DNA of 64,000 bases from Anabaena sp051781005 (lineage in GTDB: Bacteria; Cyanobacteriota; Cyanobacteriia; Cyanobacteriales; Nostocaceae). How positions within the stretch are numbered: position 1 is the first letter of the stretch; every line of letters begins with the position of its first letter. Positions 52,995-61,217 of this stretch are shown here, piece by piece. The position numbers and the translations under genes were made by a program. The stretch is from contig NZ_JBPWOA010000032.1 in assembly GCF_051781005.1 (NCBI RefSeq), forward strand, positions 124,001 through 188,000, in the 5' to 3' direction. The notes under the pieces are model-generated. The model ran no database searches. It was not told the DNA's origin and was given only the letters and a program-made list of their open reading frames with translations.

Positions 52995-54089
52995 ATGGCA
53001 ACCAACACCAATACCAACACCGATACTTCTGGCAAGCAAAAAGCGCTGACGATGGTACTCAACCAAATTGAGCGCAGCTTTGGCAAAGGGGCAATCATGC
53101 GCCTGGGTGATGCTACCCGGATGCGTGTGGAGACTATTTCCACCGGGGCGCTGACTTTGGATTTAGCCTTAGGTGGTGGTTTACCCAAAGGACGGGTAAT
53201 TGAGATTTATGGGCCGGAAAGTTCTGGTAAAACTACAGTAGCACTCCATGCGATCGCAGAAGTGCAGAAAGAAGGCGGTATCGCTGCCTTTGTTGATGCC
53301 GAACACGCCCTAGACCCCACCTACGCCGCCGCATTAGGCGTAGATATTAATAATTTACTCGTTTCCCAACCTGACACAGGTGAAGCCGGTTTAGAAATTG
53401 TTGATCAACTTGTGCGTTCAGCCGCAGTTGATATTGTCGTTATTGACTCCGTAGCCGCATTAGTCCCCCGTGCCGAAATAGAAGGCGATATGGGCGATAT
53501 CCACGTTGGGTTACAAGCTCGTTTAATGAGCCAAGCTTTACGAAAAATTACCGGAAATATTGGTAAATCAGGTTGCACAGTCATTTTTATCAACCAGTTA
53601 CGGCAAAAAATTGGTGTTACTTACGGTAGCCCAGAAACTACAACTGGCGGTAACGCCCTGAAATTTTATGCCTCGGTACGTTTAGATATTCGCCGTATTC
53701 AAACCTTGAAAAAAGGTACAGATGAATTTGGTAATCGCGTTAAAGTTAAAGTTGCTAAAAACAAAGTAGCACCACCTTTTAGAATCGCCGAATTTGACAT
53801 TATTTTTGGCAAGGGAGTTTCTACATTAGGTTGCTTAGTTGACTTAGCAGAAGAAACTGGCATTTTATTACGCAAAGGTGCTTGGTACAGCTACAATGGC
53901 GACAACATTTCTCAAGGTCGAGACAACGCTATCAAGTATCTAGAAGAAAAGCAGGAATTTGCTGAGAAAATTAAAGAACTGGTGCTAGAAAAACTAGATA
54001 AAGGGGCTATAGTTTCTGCTAATTCTGCTGTTTCTAAATTACATGGAGATGAAGAAGAGGAAGAAGAAGAAATCGAATTAGAAGAATAA
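52995..54089 (+). CDS. recA: Recombinase RecA
   Basis: The 364-residue protein has GRVIEIYGPESSGKTTVALH (Walker A GPESSGKT), VDAEHALDPTYAAALGVD, VIDSVAALVPRAEIEGDMGD (Walker B and L1) and GGNALKFYASVRLDIRRIQT (L2). The N-terminal Thr/Asn-rich start and the very acidic C-terminal end (EEEEEEIELEE) are normal for cyanobacterial RecA. It catalyses homologous strand exchange. Confidence 0.98.
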   Translation: MATNTNTNTDTSGKQKALTMVLNQIERSFGKGAIMRLGDATRMRVETISTGALTLDLALGGGLPKGRVIEIYGPESSGKTTVALHAIAEVQKEGGIAAFVDAEHALDPTYAAALGVDINNLLVSQPDTGEAGLEIVDQLVRSAAVDIVVIDSVAALVPRAEIEGDMGDIHVGLQARLMSQALRKITGNIGKSGCTVIFINQLRQKIGVTYGSPETTTGGNALKFYASVRLDIRRIQTLKKGTDEFGNRVKVKVAKNKVAPPFRIAEFDIIFGKGVSTLGCLVDLAEETGILLRKGAWYSYNGDNISQGRDNAIKYLEEKQEFAEKIKELVLEKLDKGAIVSANSAVSKLHGDEEEEEEEIELEE

Positions 54090-54098
54090 AAACCTGAA

Positions 54099-54183
54099 AA
54101 TTAAAAGAAGTCTGAAATACAGGAAAATTCAGGAGTCATGCAATATTCTGTAAATTCTACTATTCAGACTTCTTTAATTTTTT
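54099..54183. terminator. Bidirectional terminator between recA and a convergent gene
   Basis: AATTAAAAGAAGTCTGAA on the left and TTCAGACTTCTTTAATTTTT on the right form a long stem with one bulge, loop about 45 bases. It ends in T runs on both strands and separates two convergent genes, so it can serve both. Confidence 0.7.
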
Positions 54184-54185
54184 GG

Positions 54186-54719
54186 CTAAAACTCTACTGT
54201 TTCAAACTCAAAAGCGGCAATAAGATGCTCATCAACATAAACCTCTATTTTATGTTTACCAAGAGGATCTCCAGGAGCTATTTTCCAAAAATTCTCAATT
54301 ACACCATTGCTAGAAGTTTGTGTACGTTTTGTGATAGCTGTTGTTCCATCTGCGGAGATAGAAAAATTATCATCTTCTTGTGTAGCCCATGTTTCTGGGG
54401 CTTTGGGTAAACGCAAAACTTCACGCCATTTTACCTTACCCCGGTAATTTTTAAGTTTAATCTGCCAACCATAGGCATCACCTTGTTTTAGTGGTACTTT
54501 AGTGGTAGGAAAAAAATTAACCTTACCCTTAGCATCAACTATTCTGACCCCAAACTCAGATTTATTGATAGTAATTTTTTGACTATTAATTAACTGAGAA
54601 GTTTCTAGGGGCGCTTCTGCTAAAACGCTATTAATTTTTTGTAAATTTGTAGCAAAGAAGCCAAATATCAACCAAAAAGAAGTTAGTAAAAGTCTCACAG
54701 CAGAAATTTTCATACGCAT
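54186..54719 (-). CDS. Exported hypothetical protein
   Basis: The 177-residue protein begins MRMKISAVRLLLTSFWLIFG followed by FFATNLQKINSVLAEAP, a Sec signal peptide with likely cleavage after Val-Leu-Ala. The mature part is beta-rich (KGKVNFFPTTKVPLKQGDAY, WREVLRLPKAPETWATQEDD, GDPLGKHKIEVYVDEHLIAA), resembling an Ig-like fold. No named family. It is convergent with recA. Confidence 0.65.
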   Translation of the reverse strand: MRMKISAVRLLLTSFWLIFGFFATNLQKINSVLAEAPLETSQLINSQKITINKSEFGVRIVDAKGKVNFFPTTKVPLKQGDAYGWQIKLKNYRGKVKWREVLRLPKAPETWATQEDDNFSISADGTTAITKRTQTSSNGVIENFWKIAPGDPLGKHKIEVYVDEHLIAAFEFETVEF

Positions 54720-55338
54720 CTTTTGTCAAAGATTAGTTAGTACTTAATTCCATCACTTTTAGCTCTATTCCGGGTTGAGATTTAAAAATCATCAACGCTA
54801 CCCTTACCAGTTTCTATACTATAGAGGATTTGATTAATTAAAATAGCAACAATAGAAAAGATGAAATCTTGAATCTACAATTTAGGTTAATACAGCGGAT
54901 TGCAGATCAATGAGGCTTCGCCGTGATCGTCAGCGGCTCGAGTGAGCCTTCCCTGCGGGACGCTACGCGAACGCCGAACTCCGATAGCTTGCGTGGCGTA
55001 GCCATACGGTACAGAATCTAAATTCAAAGCCAGACACCAAGCCAGTTTTACTCCTGACTCCTTGCCCTGAGCGTTCACGTAGTGTGTCGAAGACAAGCCG
55101 AACCACTGACTCCTGAATTCTGCTGTATCGTAAAATTTAAGGCTAAATCTTCTGTAATCTCAGATTTTAGCAATTACTTAAGTATAAATGTATTACTTTA
55201 AAAGTCGGAAGCACCGTACAAGCTTCACAGAACAATGAGCAATACCCAAAGTCAGCCATGCGATCGCAATCAGCTATAAAATTATAAAATATTTATCTCT
55301 ACCTTTAATTTATTTCGTCAACTTGCAAAATTGCGTAC
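54720..55338. other. Intergenic region with a miniature element
   Basis: Apart from the element at 54890-55128, the region is AT-rich with no gene. The last 100 bases contain a HIP1 site (GCGATCGC) and lead into the ssrA promoter. Confidence 0.45.
54890..55128. repeat. 239-bp miniature element, ATACAGCGGA / TCTGCTGTAT ends
   Basis: ATACAGCGGATTGCAGATCA on the left and CTGAATTCTGCTGTAT on the right are inverted, imperfect at one end base. Both ends match the 62-bp element at 1061-1122. The interior has CTTCCCTGCGGGACGCTACG-type GC-rich repeat and a 37-base stretch shared with 10990-11026, so it is a composite of nested repeats. Confidence 0.75.
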
Positions 55339-55344
55339 TATAAT
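55339..55344 (+). promoter_or_regulatory. -10 element of the ssrA promoter
   Basis: TATAAT stands 17 bases before the mature tmRNA start. The -35 is weak (CGTCAA around 55316). The position suggests a short 5' leader removed by RNase P. Confidence 0.6.
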
Positions 55345-55361
55345 AGAAGTGTGAAGCACAT

Positions 55362-55749
55362 GGGGCTTTAACGGTTTCGACAGGTTGGCGAAAGCTTCTC
55401 TGTGATTCAGGTCGAGAGCGAGTCACCTCTCGGAAATCAAAGACTCGAAAAAAAAGTAAATGCGAACAATATCGTAAAATTTGCTCGTCGGGAAGCTCTA
55501 GTAGCAGCCTAAAACACCTCTTACAGGTTCGAGCGTCTCCAGTTTGACTCCGTTAAGGACTAGAGACCTAACCCCAACGGATGCTTCAGTAAGCGTTCTC
55601 TGGTTGGCTTGCTGACTAAGATTAAATCAGAGCATCCTACGTTCGGGATAATGAACGATTCCCGCCTTGAGGGTCAGAAAGGCTAAACCTGTGAATGAGC
55701 GGTGGGTTAATACCCAATTTGGACATGGGTTCGACTCCCATAAGCTCCA
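55362..55749 (+). ncRNA. ssrA: tmRNA (transfer-messenger RNA)
   Basis: The 5' end GGGGCTTTAACGGTTTCGAC and the 3' end GGGTTCGACTCCCATAAGCTCCA pair to form the tRNA-Ala-like acceptor domain. The tag frame starts at the resume codon GCG (55462) and reads ANNIVKFARREALVAA followed by TAA at 55510-55512, very close to known cyanobacterial tags. It rescues stalled ribosomes with SmpB and marks the product for proteolysis. The length of about 388 bases is normal for a one-piece tmRNA. Confidence 0.97.
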
Positions 55750-55767
55750 TTTTAAGAAAAGAACAAG

Positions 55768-55806
55768 TCCACCTGACACTTCTATGTGTAGGTGGATTTT
55801 GTTTTT
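55768..55806 (+). terminator. Terminator of ssrA
   Basis: TCCACCT and AGGTGGA make a perfect 7-bp stem with a 15-base loop (which itself contains GACAC/GTGT), followed by TTTTGTTTTT. It begins 19 bases after the tmRNA 3' end. Confidence 0.85.
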
Positions 55807-55938
55807 CCAGGTTGATTTATGCCAATTCTGTGTAAAGTTGCGCCAGATAAATACTGTAGAGACATTCCATAGAACATCTCTACAAGGATTCTAAAAAATG
55901 CATATTTAAATTCGGTTGATGTCTAATCGCTCCCGTTT

Positions 55939-56484
55939 TTAATTAACTCCCCGCAATTTACGAGTGTTATCAACCAAACTTTGAGCAAATTGATCAAATC
56001 GTTGAGATAATTTTTCATCCAGTAGTTTACCCTCTGGACTAAACACACCCCAGGCTTGGCCAATAGCTATCTGCTCAATAATTGATTGACAGTGAACCCA
56101 GCGGAGGATGATTCTGAGGTCGTTTAAAGCGTTGCTATTTACTTGTCCACCCAAGATACTAATCAAACCAGCTACCTTACCAGATAGCTGATCAAAACTC
56201 ATTAAATCCAAAGTATTTTTAATAACGCCACTAACACTGCCATGATATTCTGGTGTTGCCAAGATTAAACCATCAGCATTAAAAACGGTATCGCGTAACT
56301 TCTGCACGTCTGGGTAATCTGGATACTCTTTCGCACCAGTGCAAAAAGGTAAGTGCATTTGCTTTAAATCAAGAATTTCTACTTCTGCACCTAAAGCTGC
56401 TACTCGTTGTGCTGCTACTTGTAAGCCTAACTGGGTATAAGATCCGGGTCTTAAACTACCACCAATACCAACAATTTTTACCAT
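55939..56484 (-). CDS. NADPH-dependent FMN reductase family protein
   Basis: The 181-residue protein has IVGIGGSLRPGSYTQLGLQV (phosphate-binding loop), LILATPEYHGSVSGVIKNTL with the flavin-binding PEYHGSxxGxxKN motif, and LISILGGQVNSNALNDLRII. This is the flavodoxin-like NAD(P)H:FMN reductase family (ArsH/SsuE/azoreductase relatives). The physiological electron acceptor is unknown. Confidence 0.9.
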   Translation of the reverse strand: MVKIVGIGGSLRPGSYTQLGLQVAAQRVAALGAEVEILDLKQMHLPFCTGAKEYPDYPDVQKLRDTVFNADGLILATPEYHGSVSGVIKNTLDLMSFDQLSGKVAGLISILGGQVNSNALNDLRIILRWVHCQSIIEQIAIGQAWGVFSPEGKLLDEKLSQRFDQFAQSLVDNTRKLRGVN

Positions 56485-56959
56485 AGTTCACCCACTAAAA
56501 CCAGAATTATTAAAAGTCGGAGTCATTACGACTATGCTTATAGTAGCGATTGATTGCGTAATATGTCAAATTTTAATTGCCGGAAAAAATTTATTAGTAA
56601 GTGTCACACTAAATATCTTTTGTAGCGACTGTCTTGAATGTCAAGCGATGCCTGCGGCGGGCGTAGCCATCGCTCTTGTTGACGCAACTGGGGAACGCTC
56701 TGCTAGATTGGGAGGTGGTAGGACGGACATAAAGATTTTGGGTTGATAGTCTAGATAGTCGCAGCCCGCCCTACCACTTCACTGCGTCGCCCAATCTTCC
56801 CCAGTTGCTAGATCACTCGTGGGGGTAAAAGTTGAATATTCACATCAAGGTTGAGGAAAAATTAATTTTTGTAAGCACAAATAGGAACTCTGACTCATAG
56901 AGTAAAAAAGCCGACATAGTTTGTAATGACAAAAAATGAATTTCAGAAATGAAAAAGTT
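56485..56959. other. Intergenic region with palindromic repeat
   Basis: No gene is seen. HIP-like GC-rich text (GATGCCTGCGGCGGGCGTAG) is followed by the palindrome listed separately. The left part should hold the promoter of the reverse-strand reductase. Confidence 0.4.
56685..56807. repeat. Imperfect 123-bp palindrome
   Basis: CAACTGGGGA at the left pairs with TCCCCAGTTG at the right; AGATTGGG with CCCAATCT and TGGTAGG with CCTACCA pair further in. It can form a long hairpin and looks like a dispersed element without coding content. Confidence 0.6.
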
Positions 56960-57969
56960 TTAAGCTGGTTGCAAATTATCTTTAGCACCCCAAGGAAGAT
57001 GATCCCGAAGCATCGCATTTAAAATGACTAACATTTTATGAACGCAAGCAGTAAGTGCTAATTTTTTGGGTTTACCACGTTCAACAAGACGCTGATAAAA
57101 AGCCTTAATTACAGGATTAAAACGCATGGCAACAACAGCACCCATATAAAGAATAGCACGAACATGAGCGCGACCACCATTAATCATTCGCTTACCTTTA
57201 TGTTGACCCTACGGGTTCAGCAGTTGCTTTCCGACGCAAGGCGACAGGAACGCACTGCTTCACCACTATCATGATTAATTGGTGCCACACCAACTAAACG
57301 AGAAATTTGTTTAGCGGTTAATTGACCTAATTCTGGTAAGTCAGACACCAGAGTGGTAGAAATAACTTGACCAATACCAGGAGTAGTTTTGAGTAAATTG
57401 ACTTTATCAATCCATTCTTGATTATTTTGGGTCAATTCTTCAATCTCTTGATTAATTTGTTGAAGACGTTTATCCAAATAATCAATATGTGCCTCAATAT
57501 CTGCTAAAGTTTTACCACGAGAGCGGTCACGGCGATTTTTTTCAGCAGTAGACATCTCAACTAATTGTCTTCTCCTACTAATTAATTCACCCAATTGACG
57601 TGCTGTTTCACTTTCAATTGGTAACATAAGTGGTTTCATTGCTTCACCAAAATGTGCCAAAGTCTGTGCGTCAATTGCATCAGTTTTTGCTAACTTACCT
57701 GTAGCTTTAGCAAAATCTCTTCCTTGACGCGGATTGATTAATGTTACTGGTAACAGTGCAGACTGCAATTGAATTATTAATTCAGTTTCTAGTCCTCCTG
57801 TTGCTTCCAATACGATGAGGTTTACATCATATATTTTAAGTTGCTCAACTAAATTAGATATTTCTATTTCAGTATTAGCAACTTGAAATGCTTTACCTAT
57901 TGGACGTATGTAAACATCAAGTGTGGCTTTACTTACGTCAATGCCTATCCACTGAGAGATGTTTTCCAT
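56960..57969 (-). pseudogene. IS110-family transposase, interrupted by a 56-bp insertion
   Basis: The N-terminal 234 residues are intact: MENISQWIGIDVSKATLDVY with the DEDD first Asp, VLEATGGLETELI, KTDAIDAQTLAHF, then LLKTTPGIGQVISTTLVSDL and GVAPINHDSG. The frame is then broken by an insertion and a TGA. Beyond it the frame resumes as QHKGKRMINGGRAHVRAILY and VERGKPKKLALTACVHKMLV to the end. Removing 57209-57264 joins the two halves in frame to a 317-residue protein, the normal size for IS110 transposases. The Ser-containing C-terminal domain is retained. The gene is inactive as it stands. Confidence 0.88.
57209..57264. repeat. 56-bp palindromic insertion inside the IS110 transposase
   Basis: The insertion is flanked by a 3-base duplication (ACC) and contains AGCAGTTGCTTTCCGACGCA and TGTCGCC-like inverted parts: AGCAGT near one end pairs with ACTGCT near the other. 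It is GC-rich compared with the transposase gene. It resembles small mobile palindromes of cyanobacteria. Its length is not a multiple of three, so it shifts the frame. Confidence 0.8.
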
Positions 57970-58189
57970 TTTTAACTCTCAACTTTTAACTAATTTCTTT
58001 TACTCTTTTTCATCCCCTTGATTTCACTCATCCTTGCATGATTCGGGCTATTTTATCTATGTTTTGATTCACAGTATTTACCCCAGGCGACTGTTCGAGT
58101 TCTGTCATGGAGATTGTTGTAGTGACCCATGCTACAAAGCGGTCTTTTCTGACCAAGGGTGCGACGGTCTACTACTTCTTCTAATATAC

Positions 58190-58279
58190 AAGGGTGCGTC
58201 AGACTCCAAAATTCGTTAACAATCAACAGATTTTCGGCATCAGACACACCCTAGAAAGCAAGCCAGTTGCGTAAGTCCT
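58190..58279. repeat. Partial AGGACTTACGCA-type element
   Basis: AAGGGTGCGTCAGACTCC at the left and AAGCAAGCCAGTTGCGTAAG at the right match the right half of the element at 27024-27170 and its ending TTGCGTAAGTCCT. The left terminal repeat is missing. Confidence 0.65.
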
Positions 58280-58296
58280 GTTTATGTTAATCCCTT

Positions 58297-58407
58297 AGGA
58301 CTTACGCACTCAGCCAAGTTGAGAACGGTAGAATAGGTGTTTCAACTTCTGGAGAGATTCTTCGCTGCGCTCAGAATGACAGTTTTCCGTTTCAGTGCGT
58401 GAGTCCT
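58297..58407. repeat. 111-bp AGGACTTACGCACT / AGTGCGTGAGTCCT element
   Basis: The 14-base ends are inverted repeats with one mismatch. The interior (CGCTGCGCTCAGAATGAC near the right) differs from the other family members, so the ends are shared but not the content. It lies directly after a partial member. Confidence 0.7.
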
Positions 58408-58726
58408 GTCCCTAGGACAGGCTGGGGGAAATCATTAATATCCCTATATTTTAGATAAAAACCTATAATTGGAACTGATGTCATGACACGGGGTAGATCC
58501 AATAGTCGTGTTTTGCGGGGAAGGAAAAAACCTTTGACCTTTACCCAAACCAAGTTGAAAGTTTGCAGTATTGACATAACATTCAGTGGTAAAAACCTGG
58601 GAATGTTTTTGTCTGGAAGTTAAACTAGATAATAAAACCGTAATTTCCAGTTATTGCAATTTCTGCTAGAAGAATAGGCATAAAACTAGATATCAGCTTA
58701 TGCCAAAAAATAAAAGGGTAAATATT

Positions 58727-60622
58727 ATGACAAATTTTGGGAAAAAGACATTGAGGAAACAGCGACCGACAAAGCGCAATATTTGGACTGGGGCTTTAGC
58801 AGCTACTATGATTATGATGCCAGGAATTTTGGGGATAAATCCCGTTTTGGCACAAAAAGCAGAGCGTAATTCCTTAACTTATGGAGAATTGCTCCAAAAA
58901 ACCGAGCAAGGGCAAGTTAGGAAAGTAGAACTGGATGAAACTGAGCAAATAGCTAGAGTTTATCTGGCAGATCAAAAACCAGATGCACCACCGATACCAG
59001 TGCGACTTTTAGATCAAAACTCTGAGTTAATTAATAGACTCAAAGAAAAAAACGTTGATTTTGGTGAGGTTTCCTCTGCTAATAGTAGGGCTGCTGTAGG
59101 GTTGTTGATCAATCTGATGTGGATTTTACCACTGGTGGCTTTAATGCTGTTATTCCTGCGTCGTTCTTCTAATGCTTCTAACCAAGCGATGAATTTTGGT
59201 AAATCCCGCGCTCGTTTCCAAATGGAAGCGAAAACTGGGGTGAAATTTGATGAAGTGGCTGGTGTGGAAGAAGCGAAAGAAGAACTGCAAGAAGTTGTGA
59301 CTTTCCTTAAACAGCCAGAAAGATTTACTGCTGTTGGCGCTCGGATTCCCAAGGGTGTACTGTTAATTGGCCCTCCTGGTACTGGTAAAACTTTACTAGC
59401 AAAAGCGATCGCAGGTGAAGCGGGTGTACCATTCTTCTCAATCTCTGGTTCTGAGTTTGTAGAGATGTTTGTGGGTGTGGGTGCTTCCCGTGTCCGCGAT
59501 TTGTTCAAGAAAGCTAAAGACAATGCTCCTTGTATCATCTTTATTGATGAAATCGACGCTGTAGGCCGTCAACGGGGTGCAGGTATTGGTGGTGGTAATG
59601 ATGAGAGAGAACAAACTCTCAACCAGCTATTAACCGAAATGGATGGTTTTGAAGGTAATACTGGCATCATTATTATTGCTGCTACCAACCGTCCTGATGT
59701 ATTGGATTCTGCGTTATTGCGTCCCGGTCGTTTTGATAGACAAATAACTGTTGATGCGCCCGACATTAAAGGACGTTTGGAAATATTGCAAGTCCACTCT
59801 AAGAACAAGAAATTAGATCCTAGTGTATCCTTAGATGCGATCGCTCGTCGCACACCTGGATTCACCGGCGCAGATTTAGCCAATCTCCTCAACGAAGCCG
59901 CAATTCTCACCGCCAGAAGACGCAAAGAAACCATTACTATCTCAGAAATAGATGATGCAGTAGATCGAGTTGTCGCGGGAATGGAAGGTGCAGCTTTAGT
60001 AGATAGCAAAAACAAGCGTTTAATTGCTTACCATGAAGTTGGACACGCCTTAGTAGGTACTTTAATCAAAGACCATGACCCAGTACAAAAAGTTACTCTC
60101 ATCCCCAGAGGACAAGCCTTAGGTTTAACTTGGTTTACACCCAATGAAGAACAAGGTTTAATTTCCCGCTCTCAAATCCTAGCGCGGATTATAGCTGCTT
60201 TAGGCGGTCGGGCTGCGGAGGAAATTGTTTTTGGTAAAGCTGAAGTGACAACAGGTGCAGGAAATGACTTACAACAAGTCACAAGTATGGCACGACAAAT
60301 GGTAACACGGTTTGGGATGTCTGATTTAGGTCCATTGTCCTTGGAAAGTCCAAATCAGGAAGTATTTTTGGGACGTGACTGGGGCAATAAATCAGAATAT
60401 TCTGAGGAAATTGCCGCTAAGATTGATACTCAAGTCCGGGAAATCGTTAATAGTGGCTATATTAAGGCGAAAGAACTGTTACAAGAAAACCGCCCAGTGT
60501 TAGAGCGTTTAGTTGATTTATTAGCGGAACAGGAAACAATTGATGGGGATTTATTTCGCCAGATTGTAGAAGAAAATACACAGATTCAGGTGAAAGATCA
60601 AAAATTAGCTGTATCTCGTTAG
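58727..60622 (+). CDS. ftsH: ATP-dependent zinc metalloprotease FtsH
   Basis: I chose the ATG (MTNFGKKTLRKQRPTKRNIW) with AAAAGGG at the right spacing; an ATG nine codons upstream is possible. Two membrane segments, ALAATMIMMPGILGINPVLA and LLINLMWILPLVALMLLFLR, bracket a lumenal domain. The AAA part has GPPGTGKT at about residue 215, FIDEIDAVGRQRGAG, and the second region of homology ATNRPDVLDSALLRPGRFDR. The zinc site HEVGH is at about 436. FtsH proteases degrade damaged membrane proteins such as D1 of photosystem II. It is close to the FtsH2 type by sequence; that match is from memory. Confidence 0.96.
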   Translation: MTNFGKKTLRKQRPTKRNIWTGALAATMIMMPGILGINPVLAQKAERNSLTYGELLQKTEQGQVRKVELDETEQIARVYLADQKPDAPPIPVRLLDQNSELINRLKEKNVDFGEVSSANSRAAVGLLINLMWILPLVALMLLFLRRSSNASNQAMNFGKSRARFQMEAKTGVKFDEVAGVEEAKEELQEVVTFLKQPERFTAVGARIPKGVLLIGPPGTGKTLLAKAIAGEAGVPFFSISGSEFVEMFVGVGASRVRDLFKKAKDNAPCIIFIDEIDAVGRQRGAGIGGGNDEREQTLNQLLTEMDGFEGNTGIIIIAATNRPDVLDSALLRPGRFDRQITVDAPDIKGRLEILQVHSKNKKLDPSVSLDAIARRTPGFTGADLANLLNEAAILTARRRKETITISEIDDAVDRVVAGMEGAALVDSKNKRLIAYHEVGHALVGTLIKDHDPVQKVTLIPRGQALGLTWFTPNEEQGLISRSQILARIIAALGGRAAEEIVFGKAEVTTGAGNDLQQVTSMARQMVTRFGMSDLGPLSLESPNQEVFLGRDWGNKSEYSEEIAAKIDTQVREIVNSGYIKAKELLQENRPVLERLVDLLAEQETIDGDLFRQIVEENTQIQVKDQKLAVSR

Positions 60623-60766
60623 GTAATTATTAAAGGTCAATAGTTTATGAATGTATAGACTATTGACTTCTTTTACAAAGATAGCCTAGAGATAGAAAAT
60701 TTCCCAATAGGTCGATTTAGCAGCGAATTAAAGCTAAAATGAGACATTGCAGAAATAAGCCGCGCC

Positions 60767-61150
60767 ATGTTTGATATATTGCCTTTCCGGTTTGAGTTGG
60801 ATAAAATTGCGATCGCAGGAGCTTGTTTATGGTCTTTGGCTCTATATCTGGCTTTGGCATCAACGAGGGAATGGGTGATTGAGCAATTAAACAGGTGGTT
60901 TAACTTTGCCGAGCGATCGCTGTATACTAGTCAAACAGAATTTGAAAAGACACGCAAAGCCAGAGAATCGCAAAATGCTTTTTACGCCTCACTGTTTAGC
61001 ATTATGCCTTTTTTCATCTTTGGTGCTTTATGTAACTGGGGTCTAGAAATCAGTTTAGGCGATAGCTGGGGAATTAGCACTGGCATACTTGCCTGTATGG
61101 GTGCAGGTATTTATGAACTAGGACGCAGAGATGGGGAAAATACAGATTAG
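60767..61150 (+). CDS. Small membrane protein, hypothetical
   Basis: The 127-residue protein has three likely membrane stretches: IAIAGACLWSLALYLALAS, FYASLFSIMPFFIFGALCNW and GISTGILACMGAGIYELG. It begins MFDILPFRFELDKIAI. No family is recognised. It is convergent with hupL and 144 bases after ftsH. Confidence 0.65.
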   Translation: MFDILPFRFELDKIAIAGACLWSLALYLALASTREWVIEQLNRWFNFAERSLYTSQTEFEKTRKARESQNAFYASLFSIMPFFIFGALCNWGLEISLGDSWGISTGILACMGAGIYELGRRDGENTD

Positions 61151-61217
61151 AGAATAACGAACCGCAAAGAACACAAAGAACACAAAGAAAATCTCTCTGC
61201 GTCTCTGCGTGCATAAA

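Larger units (their letters stand above)
57970..58726. other. Intergenic region with miniature elements before ftsH
   Basis: The left part is IS110 flank: TTTTACTCT near 58000 is the inverse of AGAGTAAAA near 56900 and could mark the element ends, which is weak evidence. Two AGGACTTACGCA-type elements follow. The ftsH promoter should lie between 58430 and 58700. An open frame of 64 codons on the minus strand near 58053 shows no recognisable family and is not called. Confidence 0.45.

Noticed and set aside
54887..55096. 69-codon minus-strand frame with Ser/Arg-rich text
   Set aside because: It is entirely within the 239-bp miniature element and reflects its GC-rich repeats.
58053..58247. 64-codon minus-strand frame before ftsH
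   Set aside because: Half of it lies in a partial miniature element; I found no family and no plausible start signal.
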